64,000 bases of DNA from Thiocystis violacea. Its GTDB lineage: Bacteria; Pseudomonadota; Gammaproteobacteria; Chromatiales; Chromatiaceae. Below, piece after piece: positions 18,952 to 27,159 of the stretch. A program made the translations under genes and the position numbers. Positions within the stretch are counted from its first letter, which is position 1, and each line of letters opens with the position of its first letter. The notes beneath the pieces are model-generated. The model was given only the letters and a program-made list of their open reading frames with translations, was not told the DNA's origin and did not search any database. The stretch is taken from NCBI RefSeq assembly GCF_016583565.1, contig NZ_NRRF01000017.1, forward strand, positions 17,684 through 81,683. Direction: 5' to 3'.

Positions 18952-20451
18952 TCAGGCATCGACCATCTGAACGACGACCAGCCGCCCGCCATCGCCCTTG
19001 GCGAGCAGGATCTGCTGGCCGTCCTTGAGTTCGAGCTGGCCGCCGATGGGGATCGCCGTCCTGGTCGAGACGTCCATCAGATCGGGCAGGTTCTCGTTGA
19101 CCAGCCACCAGGCGTTCTGGTGGAAGACGAAATAGCCGATCCGCTTCTTCTGCGCCTCGCCGAGCTTTTCGTTGGGGGCGATGAGGTTGTTGGCGTGCCA
19201 GAGGAAGAGCGACTGCCCGGTCCAGACCATGAGGCGGTGGTTGTCCGGTCTGTACTGCCCCTCTTTGCGGGATGAGTAGAGGTTGAGGACCGGGAGCTTG
19301 CCCCGGAAGGGGGTTCCGCAGAAGGGGCAGACGGGCTTGGTCGAGTTGTCGAAGACGTACCACTTCTGCGCGCACTTGGGATTGAGGCAGGGCTGGATGA
19401 GGTCGACCGTCTTGACCAGCGCGGTCTCCCAGTCATTGGCCGAAGGCCGCAGGGACGGATCATGCAGCCCGGCGACGAACGCCTGCAGGAAAAGCTGGGA
19501 GAGATAGGGGCCCGTGATGGCGAACGGGAGCTTGCCGGTGTCCGCCCAGGGGAGTTCGGTCGGTTTGACGTTGGCGACCCGGATCCGGTTGCTGGTGTCC
19601 GTCGGGTGCTCGACGAAGAGCGCCTTCTCGCCCATGGACAACAGCTCGTCACGCTGCTCGTCATCCAGGTCATGCACCTTGGCGCCACGCAGCGGGTGTC
19701 GGTAGAGCAGATACATGTAGATGAGGACGCTGAGCGCATGGAGGTCGGTCTCGCGTCTGGGCAGGCGACGATTGGGGTCGTCCTTCGCCAGGTGGCTGGT
19801 GCTGACGACCTCCGGGGCGATGAAGTCGGGCGTCCCCACGACGTCCGGCGGGTACTTGCCGGGGACCACCAGGCCGTCGACGTCGATGACGCAGGCGAGC
19901 CCCTGCGAGGGGTCCACCAGCACGTTCTTGTACGAGAGGTCGGAATGCGCCAGGCCGGCCATGTGCATGCGGCGCACGGCGCGGGCGAGGAGCAGACAGA
20001 CCTTGAGGTGATTGAGCCAGGTGCCCAGCTCGCGCGGATCGACGAAGCGGTTGCGCAGATTGGCGGCGGCGAACCACTTGCCCTCCTTCTCCTTGCCCTT
20101 GATGCCGAGCATGTCGCCGTTCTTCGAGCCGTGCTCGAAGAAGAAGTGACGCGGATAGGTCGGCGCCACCAGCCCGAGCCGGCCTTCGTGCTCCAGCACC
20201 GCCGTCGGCCAGCAGAAGAGGTTCTGCCAGTAGTCCCCACCGACCTGATCGAAGATGCTCTCGCGGTACTTGCCGGCGATCATCTGCAGGCGCTCCTTGG
20301 CCTGGAAGTCCTGCGCGGTCTTGTAGAAGGCCACGACGTAGGAACGGTCGGGCGAGAAGTGCACCTCCTTCATCGCGCCCGAGCCGATGACCTCATCGAC
20401 GAACTCGACCACCTGGCCATCCAGGGTCCTGCAAGTGACGACTCGCGTCAT
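18952..20451 (-). CDS. TerY-P system Ser/Thr protein kinase with zinc ribbon and FHA-like tail
   Basis: This 499-residue protein has a divergent protein kinase domain at about residues 20-350. It shows a Gly-rich loop GSGAMKEV, likely ATP Lys44, catalytic HSDLSYKNVL (Asp171, Asn176), the metal motif IDVDGL in place of DFG, and APEV. A zinc ribbon follows (Cys355, 360, 375, 378). The last 100 residues are beta-rich with IGYFVFHQNAWWLVNE and LKDGQQILL, which looks FHA-like. It is the last gene of the seven-gene Ter operon; AGGAG precedes the ATG by 8 bases. It probably phosphorylates TerY or TerD partners. Confidence 0.85.
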   Translation of the reverse strand: MTRVVTCRTLDGQVVEFVDEVIGSGAMKEVHFSPDRSYVVAFYKTAQDFQAKERLQMIAGKYRESIFDQVGGDYWQNLFCWPTAVLEHEGRLGLVAPTYPRHFFFEHGSKNGDMLGIKGKEKEGKWFAAANLRNRFVDPRELGTWLNHLKVCLLLARAVRRMHMAGLAHSDLSYKNVLVDPSQGLACVIDVDGLVVPGKYPPDVVGTPDFIAPEVVSTSHLAKDDPNRRLPRRETDLHALSVLIYMYLLYRHPLRGAKVHDLDDEQRDELLSMGEKALFVEHPTDTSNRIRVANVKPTELPWADTGKLPFAITGPYLSQLFLQAFVAGLHDPSLRPSANDWETALVKTVDLIQPCLNPKCAQKWYVFDNSTKPVCPFCGTPFRGKLPVLNLYSSRKEGQYRPDNHRLMVWTGQSLFLWHANNLIAPNEKLGEAQKKRIGYFVFHQNAWWLVNENLPDLMDVSTRTAIPIGGQLELKDGQQILLAKGDGGRLVVVQMVDA

Positions 20452-20519
20452 CGGCGACTCCTGCGCATCAATCCGGCGTCCGGGACATGGGAAGGGAAGG
20501 CCATCTCAGCATCGGCCCT

Positions 20520-22166
20520 TCACCATAACAGTGCGATGGTGCGGTCGTCATGGTGTCCCGGCGAGAAGAAATCCAGCCAATCCGCCAGTCGCTGCGCCGG
20601 ATCCGGCGTTTCGAGCCGCGGTGCGATCTCGTCCCAGAGGCTGTCCCACTTGGTCGGATCGTTCAGCCCGTTGTCGGTCTCGAAGCGCGGATCGGAGACG
20701 CCGTCCGTCATCAGCAGGACTGCGCTGAGATCCAGGTAGCGGCCAATCCCGATGCGTTTGGCGAAGCCCTGATCGGAGAGCGCGGCGCGGTCCAGAAAGC
20801 GCGTCTGACCGGCGAACTCGCCGCCGTCCGGTGTCCCCATGAGGCGCACCTTGCCGCGCGGCCCATAGGCGGCGATGGCGCCGTCACCCATCCAGAAGGT
20901 CGCGAGAAAGGTCGCCCCCGCCTGCCGCTTGACCGCCGCGGCCAGCAGGGTGGTCGCATAGTCCCGCGCCGCCGCGCCCTGGGCTTGGGCCTCCTGCTCG
21001 ATCGCCTGGACCGCGAGCTGGCCCGCCTTGTGGAAGAGGTAGTGGAACTCCCCGCCCATGGCCTGGCCGGTGTTGGCGGGATCGGCGTCCCAGCCATTGA
21101 GGGCCGCCGTCATCCGCTCGCCGAAATCGCCCGTCAGGCTCGCGAGCAGATGTTCGCCAGCCGCCGCGACGGCGATCCTGGAACCTTGGCGCGAGAAGCG
21201 CGCGCTGCCGGCGCCGTCCGCGACCAGCATCAGGCTCCAGCCGGTCTCAGGGTCGTGACGGACGTAGAAGTCGTCGTCGCGGAAACTGCCGGCATGCTCG
21301 TGAGAGCGCCCGCGCCGGCTGGCGGCGGCGATCTTGAGACCCTCGCCTGAGAGCAGCGTCGCATCCACATGCGACTTGGGGTAGGGCGCGTCATCCGGCG
21401 GCTCGATGACCTTCCAGAGGCTCTTGGGGTCCGGGTTGACGATGAGCAGGCAGTCGCCCGAATAGACGCTGGCGCCGTCCAGCGTCCAGCGCAGCGGGAT
21501 CCGGTGATCCCCATCCACGGCCGGGGTGCCCCGCAGCTCGCCGCTCTCGGCATCGAAGGTCAGCCCGAGCGCGTTCGGGATGCGCATCTCCAGCACCCGG
21601 ACGGGTCTCCCCTGGGCGTCGTGGCCCTGGATCTTCTGGTCGTAGGCGACGCCCGCCTTGGCGTTCGCAAGCGCGAAGGATGCCGTCACCTCGGGCGGCG
21701 TGCGGTCAGCCGCCGCGGGAGGGATCTGTCCTGGCCGCAAGGCGGCCGGATGCTCGGCTGGATCGGTCTTGGGCATCGCTGACGCCTCGCTGTTGGTGAA
21801 AGGCGGCGGGGCCGCCTCGGCTCGGGGCGATTCCGGGGTCTTCGGTTGGGCACCCGCCTCGTCCGAGAAGTCCGGCATCACGGCCTTCTCGACGATCGGG
21901 CCGGCGCCCGGCTTGCGCGCCATGACCCTGATCGGCTTGCCGTATCGCCGCGTCTGCCATAAGGCGACGAGCTCTTCGACATAGTCGAAGGTGGCCTCCA
22001 ACACCTCATCGGATGTCAGGAATGCCTCCAGCCGCTCGGGGGACACCTGGGGACGCTCGAAGAAGCACTGATCGCCGGGCTCGAACAGACGCCGCACCAA
22101 AGCCTCCAGGTACGGCGCGAGCTTGGCGCGCTCTTCCGGTGTCGGCCTGCGGCGCAACCTGGCCAT
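20520..22166 (-). CDS. PP2C-type phosphatase of the TerY-P triad
   Basis: This is 548 residues from MARLRRRPTPEERAKL, 5 bases after the preceding vWA gene's stop. A conserved N-terminal helical region (1-85) and an Ala/Pro linker (85-158) come first. An Ig-like beta segment follows (about 160-245, FALANAKAGVAYDQKI ... LRGTPAVDGDHRIPL). The PP2C domain is about 285-548, with the metal/catalytic motifs VADGAG (Asp317), FWMGDGAIAAYG, LLMTDGVSDP and HHDDRTIALLW all intact. It should reverse the phosphorylation made by the neighbouring kinase. Confidence 0.88.
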   Translation of the reverse strand: MARLRRRPTPEERAKLAPYLEALVRRLFEPGDQCFFERPQVSPERLEAFLTSDEVLEATFDYVEELVALWQTRRYGKPIRVMARKPGAGPIVEKAVMPDFSDEAGAQPKTPESPRAEAAPPPFTNSEASAMPKTDPAEHPAALRPGQIPPAAADRTPPEVTASFALANAKAGVAYDQKIQGHDAQGRPVRVLEMRIPNALGLTFDAESGELRGTPAVDGDHRIPLRWTLDGASVYSGDCLLIVNPDPKSLWKVIEPPDDAPYPKSHVDATLLSGEGLKIAAASRRGRSHEHAGSFRDDDFYVRHDPETGWSLMLVADGAGSARFSRQGSRIAVAAAGEHLLASLTGDFGERMTAALNGWDADPANTGQAMGGEFHYLFHKAGQLAVQAIEQEAQAQGAAARDYATTLLAAAVKRQAGATFLATFWMGDGAIAAYGPRGKVRLMGTPDGGEFAGQTRFLDRAALSDQGFAKRIGIGRYLDLSAVLLMTDGVSDPRFETDNGLNDPTKWDSLWDEIAPRLETPDPAQRLADWLDFFSPGHHDDRTIALLW

Positions 22167-22171
22167 CCCGA

Positions 22172-23224
22172 TCAGCCTCGACCGCGTCCGACGTCGAACC
22201 CGCCCTCGTCCGGCGAGGGACCCGGGGCGAAGGCCACCCGTTCTTCGCACCATGGGCAGATCACCTCTCCTGGACCATTGACACACATGAGCTTTCCGCA
22301 GCGGCACATCGCGAAGGCCGTGGCGGCTCCGCAGTGCGGGCAGCCGGGCGAGCCGAGCAGCTCCGAGGTGCTGACCTTGGCCTCCAGCGCGACACCGTCG
22401 GACCAATCGAAATAGGACTCGTCGAGCGGGTAGCAGCCGCTGAGTCGGAAGAGCGGCACCTGCAGGCTGAATTCCTGGGTGCCGAGGTCCTGCAGCTCGT
22501 GCTCGTACTTCATGATGTAGGGCTTACGCGTCTTTTGGCAGCGGCCCGTGAGGGTGACGCAGGATGCGTCCACCTGATTCGAGGGCGGCTCCTTGACGAT
22601 TCGCATGACACGTTCGTCCAGGGTTGGCAGCGCGGGCGCCTCTCCCGTTTCCCCGAGACTGCGGCTCTGGGCAACCACCGAGGCGCTGATCCAGTTGACG
22701 AAGGTCTGGAAGTCCCGTGGCTGCGACTCCTCGAAGAGGATCACCTGCTCGGTCAGGCGTTTGAGTACGCTGAAATCCGTCTCCCGGCCGAGACCCACGG
22801 CGATGAGGGTCGCGCGCTTCGCGTACTGGGCGTTCCAGCGCTCGATGGCGGGGCCGGGATCATCGGTCGGTCGGCCGTCGGTGAAGAGATAGACGATGGG
22901 CTTCCAGTCGCCCTTGCGGTCCGGCGTCGAGCGGATCACGGCGCTGTCGATGGTCGCCATGAGCGTGTCCAGGGCCGCCCCGAGCCGCGTCCCGCCACCG
23001 AGCGGCAGGCGCGGGGGGTAGAAGGAGACCACCTCGACGAGCGGGACGATGGTCTGGGCCAGCCCGGCGAAGGCAATGACGGAGACGTAGACGGTCTCGA
23101 GCGCATGGGGGTCGGTGCGCAGGGCGCGAATCACGGCCTGGAGTCCATCCTCCATCTTCTGAAGGTTCTCGCCGACCATCGACTCGGAGCAGTCGAGGAC
23201 GAAGAACACGGGTAGCCTGCGCAT
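22172..23224 (-). CDS. vWA-domain protein with C-terminal zinc-ribbon-like module (TerY-like)
   Basis: This is 350 residues from MRRLPVFFVLDCSESM; AAGGAG lies 8 bases upstream of the ATG. The vWA domain (1-185) keeps the MIDAS metal site D-x-S-x-S (Asp11, Ser13, Ser15), the middle Thr (GGGTR) and TDGRPTDD. A beta-rich domain (about 205-290) follows, and then a cysteine cluster (Cys295, 298, 307, 309, 314, 323, 326) suggesting one or two zinc sites. It lacks the PPPPPEV tail found on the two TerY neighbours. It is probably the adaptor between those TerY proteins and the phosphatase/kinase pair. Confidence 0.88.
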   Translation of the reverse strand: MRRLPVFFVLDCSESMVGENLQKMEDGLQAVIRALRTDPHALETVYVSVIAFAGLAQTIVPLVEVVSFYPPRLPLGGGTRLGAALDTLMATIDSAVIRSTPDRKGDWKPIVYLFTDGRPTDDPGPAIERWNAQYAKRATLIAVGLGRETDFSVLKRLTEQVILFEESQPRDFQTFVNWISASVVAQSRSLGETGEAPALPTLDERVMRIVKEPPSNQVDASCVTLTGRCQKTRKPYIMKYEHELQDLGTQEFSLQVPLFRLSGCYPLDESYFDWSDGVALEAKVSTSELLGSPGCPHCGAATAFAMCRCGKLMCVNGPGEVICPWCEERVAFAPGPSPDEGGFDVGRGRG

Positions 23225-23306
23225 GCGCTCACTCCTTTTCTGGTGGCGGGACTCGGGCGAATGGCGGCGATGCCGTCGGCCGATCCTCGGTGTCGGATCC
23301 GCGTGA

Positions 23307-23948
23307 TCAGAGGACGAGCTGGACCTCCGGGGGCGGCGGCGGCAGGGAGACCGAGCCGGCCACGCCAGCGCTGCTCGATCCGACGGCGACGCTCGCCGAG
23401 ACCCATTTGAAGAAGCCCGAGAAGGCCGCCGAATCCATGGTGTCCAGGGTGACGACGCGGTCGGTGAGTTCGCGCAGCATCTCCTGCTTGGCCTTGGGGC
23501 CGGCGGCACAGGCGACGATGGCGCCGAAGCCGCGCTTGCCGATCTCCGGGATGGCCTGACGATAGGCGTGCAGGTCCGAGGGGCTGCCGTCCGTCATGAC
23601 GAAGAGCAGCGGGCGCCAGTCGCCCTTGGCGTCCGGCGTGCTCTTGCGCAGGTCCCGGTCGACGCACTGGATGAGCAGTTCCAGGGCGGCGCCGAGGAAG
23701 GTCGCGCCCGCCTCGGGCACCTGGATCTCAGCGAGCTTCACCGCGTCCAGGGGCGTCAGCGGAAGGTATTCGCGCGCCTGGATGTCGAAGGTGATGATGC
23801 AGAGGTGGACGCTCTCAAGCGCATAGGGATCCTGGCGCAGGGCACTGAGCATCGCCTGCATGCCGACGTTGACCGAGTGGATGGGCTCGCCACGCATGGA
23901 GCCGGACGTGTCGAGCAGGATGTAAACGGGAAGTCTGCGGGCGCTCAT
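23307..23948 (-). CDS. terY: TerY-like vWA-domain protein, copy 2
   Basis: This 213-residue stand-alone vWA domain starts at ATG after GAGGAG. MIDAS residues are DTSGS (13-17), with MTDGSPSD and a C-terminal VTLDTMDSAAFSGFFKWVSASV helix typical of TerY. It ends VSLPPPPPEVQLVL, nearly identical to the tail of the other TerY at 24668. TerY proteins are metal-dependent binding adaptors in tellurium-resistance-type stress systems. The order terD-terY is repeated twice here, so this gene is likely a paralogue produced by module duplication. Confidence 0.9.
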   Translation of the reverse strand: MSARRLPVYILLDTSGSMRGEPIHSVNVGMQAMLSALRQDPYALESVHLCIITFDIQAREYLPLTPLDAVKLAEIQVPEAGATFLGAALELLIQCVDRDLRKSTPDAKGDWRPLLFVMTDGSPSDLHAYRQAIPEIGKRGFGAIVACAAGPKAKQEMLRELTDRVVTLDTMDSAAFSGFFKWVSASVAVGSSSAGVAGSVSLPPPPPEVQLVL

Positions 23949-24015
23949 GCTGCTCCTCGTCGTTGGGGAGTGGTCGACCGTCGCCTCCAGGTAGCCGAGG
24001 AGGGACGCACTAGCC

Positions 24016-24657
24016 TCAAGCGTAGCGCTTGAGCCATTCCACGAAGGAGTCCGATGGCGAGGGCGCGCCGATGGCCTTGAGCGCCCAGCCGCCGGCCTCG
24101 CGCTCGAGTTCGGCGAAGAGCAGCGAGCGGCAATCCTCGTACTGCGCCCCGCCGGACAGGTCGAAACGGGCCATTTCGCGCCCCTTGGCATCTTCCGCGC
24201 GGATGAAGGCATTGCGGACCTGGCCGAAGCTCTGTCCGTTCTGCGCGCCCTGGTAGATCTGCACCACGAAGACGACCTTGGCATAGGCCTCCGGCAGGTC
24301 GTTGAGCTTGACGATGATCTGTTCGTCGTCGCCGTTGCCCGAGCCGGTGCGGTTGTCGCCCGTCAGCCAGATGCAGCCGGAGCGATGGCGCTGGTTGTTG
24401 AAGAAGATGACGTCGCTGTTCACCAGCGTCGCCTGGCCTTTCTCGTCCCGCCCCAGGTCCCGCACCTTGCCGTTGGCGCCGCAGAGGAAGGCGACGACGT
24501 CGAGGTCGTAGTCCGCCTCCTTCTTGCCCATGAGCCCGCCGAGCAGGCCCTTCTTGGCGTCGTTGATGTCCCAGCCGAGGCCGATGGTCACCATGGAGAG
24601 ATCGTGCTCGCTCTTCTTGAGGCTGACGCCCTGTCCCTTCTTCAGTGAGATACCCAT
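24016..24657 (-). CDS. terD: TerD-family protein, copy 1
   Basis: This 213-residue TerD/TerE/TerX-type protein is predicted to bind Ca2+. It begins MGISLKKGQGVSLKK and has the acidic metal motifs ADYDLDVVAFL and the GDNRTGSGNGDDE loop, followed by YAKVVFVVQIYQG. The insertion KKGLLGGLMGKKE after the first strand is seen in longer family members. It starts 10 bases after the terY stop and is surely cotranscribed. TerD proteins act in resistance to tellurite, oxidants, phage and colicins in characterised systems; which stress applies here is unknown. Confidence 0.92.
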   Translation of the reverse strand: MGISLKKGQGVSLKKSEHDLSMVTIGLGWDINDAKKGLLGGLMGKKEADYDLDVVAFLCGANGKVRDLGRDEKGQATLVNSDVIFFNNQRHRSGCIWLTGDNRTGSGNGDDEQIIVKLNDLPEAYAKVVFVVQIYQGAQNGQSFGQVRNAFIRAEDAKGREMARFDLSGGAQYEDCRSLLFAELEREAGGWALKAIGAPSPSDSFVEWLKRYA

Positions 24658-24667
24658 GCGTCTGCCC

Positions 24668-25306
24668 TCAGAGAACCACGTTGACTTCGGGCGGTGGCGG
24701 CGGCAGGTCGCTCAGACCCGTCACCTCCTTCTGCCCCTGATCGACCTTCTGACTCCCGGTGGAGACGGAGGCCGAGACCCACTTGAAGAAGGCCTTGATG
24801 GTGCTGGCGTCCGCCGTGTCGAGGGCGACGACGACCTCGGTGATCTGCTTCAGCACGGCCGTGTCGACGCCTTGGCCGGCGGCGCAGGCGACGATGATGC
24901 CGGTGCGCGCCTGCTTGAGCCTGTCGAGCCCCTGGCGCCAGTCATCCGTCGGCGCGCCGTCGGTCATGATGAAGACGAGCGGCTTCCAGTCGCCCTTGGC
25001 GTCGGCGGTGGTCCGCGCGACCTCGGCGTCGATGCGCTCGGCGAGCAGTCCCAGCGCCTCTCCCAGGGCCGTGACGCCGGTGGCGTTGAGCGACGGCGCC
25101 TGAAAGCTGGCAAGCTCGGTCAGCGGCACGACCTGCCGCGCGGTGCTATCGAAGGTGATGACGGACAGGAACGCGGTCTCGAGCGCATAGGGATCCTGGC
25201 GCAGGGTCGAGACGAGGATCTGAACGCCGTTCTTCACCGCCTCGATGGGCTCGCCGGTCATGGAGCCGGAGGTATCGAGCAGCAGATAGACGGGCAACCT
25301 TCTCAT
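24668..25306 (-). CDS. terY: TerY-like vWA-domain protein, copy 1
   Basis: This 212-residue vWA domain has MIDAS DTSGS at 11-15, TGVTALGEAL supplying the Thr, and IMTDGAPTDD. The C-terminal helix IKAFFKWVSASVSTG and tail SDLPPPPPEVNVVL match the second TerY at 23307. A GGGAGA site precedes the ATG by 7 bases. It lies between two terD genes; a 17-bp triple tandem repeat occupies the gap upstream of it. Confidence 0.92.
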   Translation of the reverse strand: MRRLPVYLLLDTSGSMTGEPIEAVKNGVQILVSTLRQDPYALETAFLSVITFDSTARQVVPLTELASFQAPSLNATGVTALGEALGLLAERIDAEVARTTADAKGDWKPLVFIMTDGAPTDDWRQGLDRLKQARTGIIVACAAGQGVDTAVLKQITEVVVALDTADASTIKAFFKWVSASVSTGSQKVDQGQKEVTGLSDLPPPPPEVNVVL

Positions 25307-25320
25307 GGGTGTCTCCCTTC

Positions 25321-25371
25321 TCTCGGAGTGTGTTGGCTCTCGGAGTGTCTTGTCTCTCGGAGTGTCTTGGC
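25321..25371. repeat. 17-bp tandem repeat, three units, in the terD-terY gap
   Basis: There are three contiguous 17-bp units, TCTCGGAGTGTGTTGGC, TCTCGGAGTGTCTTGTC and TCTCGGAGTGTCTTGGC. They fill most of the 72-base gap between the terD stop at 25379 and the terY start at 25306. They could arise by slippage and may set spacing or act on the mRNA. Confidence 0.9.
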
Positions 25372-25378
25372 CGGCGTC

Positions 25379-25957
25379 TCAGGCGACGACGACGCCGAAC
25401 TGGTGGCAGAGCGCTTCAAGCCCGCCGGCGAAGCCTTGGCCGACGGCCTTGAACTTCCATTCGTCGCGGTGCCGATACACCTCGCCGAAGATCATGGCAG
25501 TCTCCGTGCTGTAGTCCTCCGTCAGGTCGAAGCGGGCGATCTCGTGATCGTCGTCGAGATTGGCGATGCGCATGAAGGCGCCCGATACCTGCCCGAAATT
25601 CTGCCTGCGAATCTCCGCATCGTGAATGGTGACGCACACGACGATGCGCTTGATGGACTCCGGGACCTTCTCAAGGTCGATCTTCAGCGCCTCGTCGTCA
25701 CCCTCGCCCGCGCCGGTGAGATTGTCCCCGGTGTGCTCGACGGAGCCGCACAAGGACGTGAGCTGATTGTAGAAGATGAAATCCTCGTCGCGGCGCACCT
25801 TGGCGTTCTCTCCGAGCAGAAAGGCGCTGGCGTCCAGATCGAAATCACTGCCCTCGGTCGCCCTGGCCTCCCAGCCGAGCCCGACGAGGATGCGCGTGAG
25901 GCTCGGCGCGGTCTTGGAGAGGGAGAGATTGCCCCCTTTGATGAGGTTCACAGCCAT
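25379..25957 (-). CDS. terD: TerD-family protein, copy 2 (first gene of Ter operon)
   Basis: This is 192 residues from [15 protein letters not shown], chosen because AGGAG precedes this ATG by 8 bases; a 42-base longer frame exists. The classic TerD pattern is present: [23 protein letters not shown] (as [11 protein letters not shown]), the DFIFYNQ strand, and the [13 protein letters not shown]a2+ loop. [13 protein letters not shown] and [19 protein letters not shown] follow. It is shorter and closer to canonical TerD/TerE (about 190 aa) than its paralogue at 24016. It is the first gene of the operon, divergent from rsmA. Confidence 0.93.
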   Translation of the reverse strand: MAVNLIKGGNLSLSKTAPSLTRILVGLGWEARATEGSDFDLDASAFLLGENAKVRRDEDFIFYNQLTSLCGSVEHTGDNLTGAGEGDDEALKIDLEKVPESIKRIVVCVTIHDAEIRRQNFGQVSGAFMRIANLDDDHEIARFDLTEDYSTETAMIFGEVYRHRDEWKFKAVGQGFAGGLEALCHQFGVVVA

Positions 25958-26070
25958 GTTCAGTCTCCTGATGGATGCCTGCCGGTGGCCGGCAGTCACG
26001 CGTGCCCCAGGTGCGCAGTTCCGCCGCGGCCTTCAGACGCCCGGCATCAACCGCCCAGCATCAGCTCCCG

Positions 26071-26099
26071 ATGGTGACACGACCCGAAAAATGGTCACA
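26071..26099 (-). promoter_or_regulatory. Candidate operator: 9-bp direct repeat upstream of the Ter operon
   Basis: On the minus strand TGTGACCAT and TGTCACCAT (8 of 9 identical) are spaced 20 bases start to start, close to two helical turns. They lie in the 269-base divergent gap between terD and rsmA, about 115 bases upstream of the terD start. The pattern suits a dimeric regulator but is unproven. Confidence 0.3.
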
Positions 26100-26226
26100 T
26101 GCTCGCCGATCCCGACGCTCGCAACTGTGACGGGATCGTCAATCGCCGCCAACCAGCGCTGCCAGTCTGGTGCCGCTCCAGCCCAAAACAGGTGGCCGAT
26201 ATCAGGCTTTCGAGTACCCTAGCGGG

Positions 26227-27021
26227 ATGGAGCATCAACCCCGCAAACGTTTCGGCCAGAACTTCCTGCGCGACCCCGCGGTCATCGAGCGCATCCACTC
26301 GGCGATCGCCCCGCAACCCGGCCAACGCCTGGTCGAGATCGGTCCTGGGCAGGGCGCGATCACCGAAGGCCTGCTGCGCGCATTGGGGACGCTGGATGTC
26401 ATCGAGCTCGATCGCGACCTCGTCGGTCCGCTGCAAGCGCGTCTCGGCGCGCTCGGCGATCTGCGCATCCACAACGCCGACGCCTTGCGCTTCGATTTCA
26501 AGGCGCTTGCGAGCGATGGGGGCGGACTCAGGCTGGTCGGCAACCTGCCTTACAATATCTCCACCCCGCTGCTGTTTCACTTCATCGATCAGGCCGACTG
26601 TCTCCTCGACCTGCACCTGATGCTGCAGCGAGAGGTGGTCGACCGCATCGTCGCCGACCCTGGAGACAAGATCTATGGCCGACTCTCGGTCATGATCCAA
26701 ACCTTTTGCGATGCCCAACGTCTGTTTCGGATCGGCCCCGGCGCCTTCACGCCAGCCCCCAAGGTCGAATCCGCCTTCATGCGGCTGAGGCCCCTGCGAC
26801 CGCTTCCCCATGAGATCCTGAGCCCTGGCATGCACGCCCGCATCGTTGCGGCGGCATTCGGGCAGCGCCGCAAGACGCTGCGCAACAGTCTGTCCGGGCT
26901 CATCGACTTGCCGTTGTTCGAGGAGGCCGGCATCGATCCTTCGCTGCGCGCGGAAACTCTCGATGTCTCCGCCTTCGCCCGCCTGGCGAATCTGGCGTGC
27001 AGAAACACGGTCGCGATCTGA
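26227..27021 (+). CDS. rsmA: 16S rRNA dimethyladenosine transferase
   Basis: This is 264 residues from [16 protein letters not shown]; the upstream frame extension is not family-like. RsmA (KsgA) dimethylates two adjacent adenines near the 3' end of 16S rRNA during 30S assembly. Motifs are GQNFLRD (N-terminal signature), [10 protein letters not shown] (SAM motif I), [19 protein letters not shown] (motif IV) and [11 protein letters not shown]. The length is standard. It is divergent from the Ter operon and upstream of lon on the same strand. Confidence 0.96.
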   Translation: MEHQPRKRFGQNFLRDPAVIERIHSAIAPQPGQRLVEIGPGQGAITEGLLRALGTLDVIELDRDLVGPLQARLGALGDLRIHNADALRFDFKALASDGGGLRLVGNLPYNISTPLLFHFIDQADCLLDLHLMLQREVVDRIVADPGDKIYGRLSVMIQTFCDAQRLFRIGPGAFTPAPKVESAFMRLRPLRPLPHEILSPGMHARIVAAAFGQRRKTLRNSLSGLIDLPLFEEAGIDPSLRAETLDVSAFARLANLACRNTVAI

Positions 27022-27159
27022 ATCGGCGGCCTTGACCCCGAGTCGCATGCCGCGCCCATCGCCAGGGGGACGCGACCCGCGGACTCGACCCGGCGGCGAT
27101 TGGTTCCATCGCCGCACTCATTCAACATTGACTCTGAGGTTGTTAGAGCGAGGCTTAGC

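Noticed and set aside
25321..25371. Possible CRISPR-like array
   Set aside because: Units are 17 bp and contiguous without spacers; it is a simple tandem repeat.
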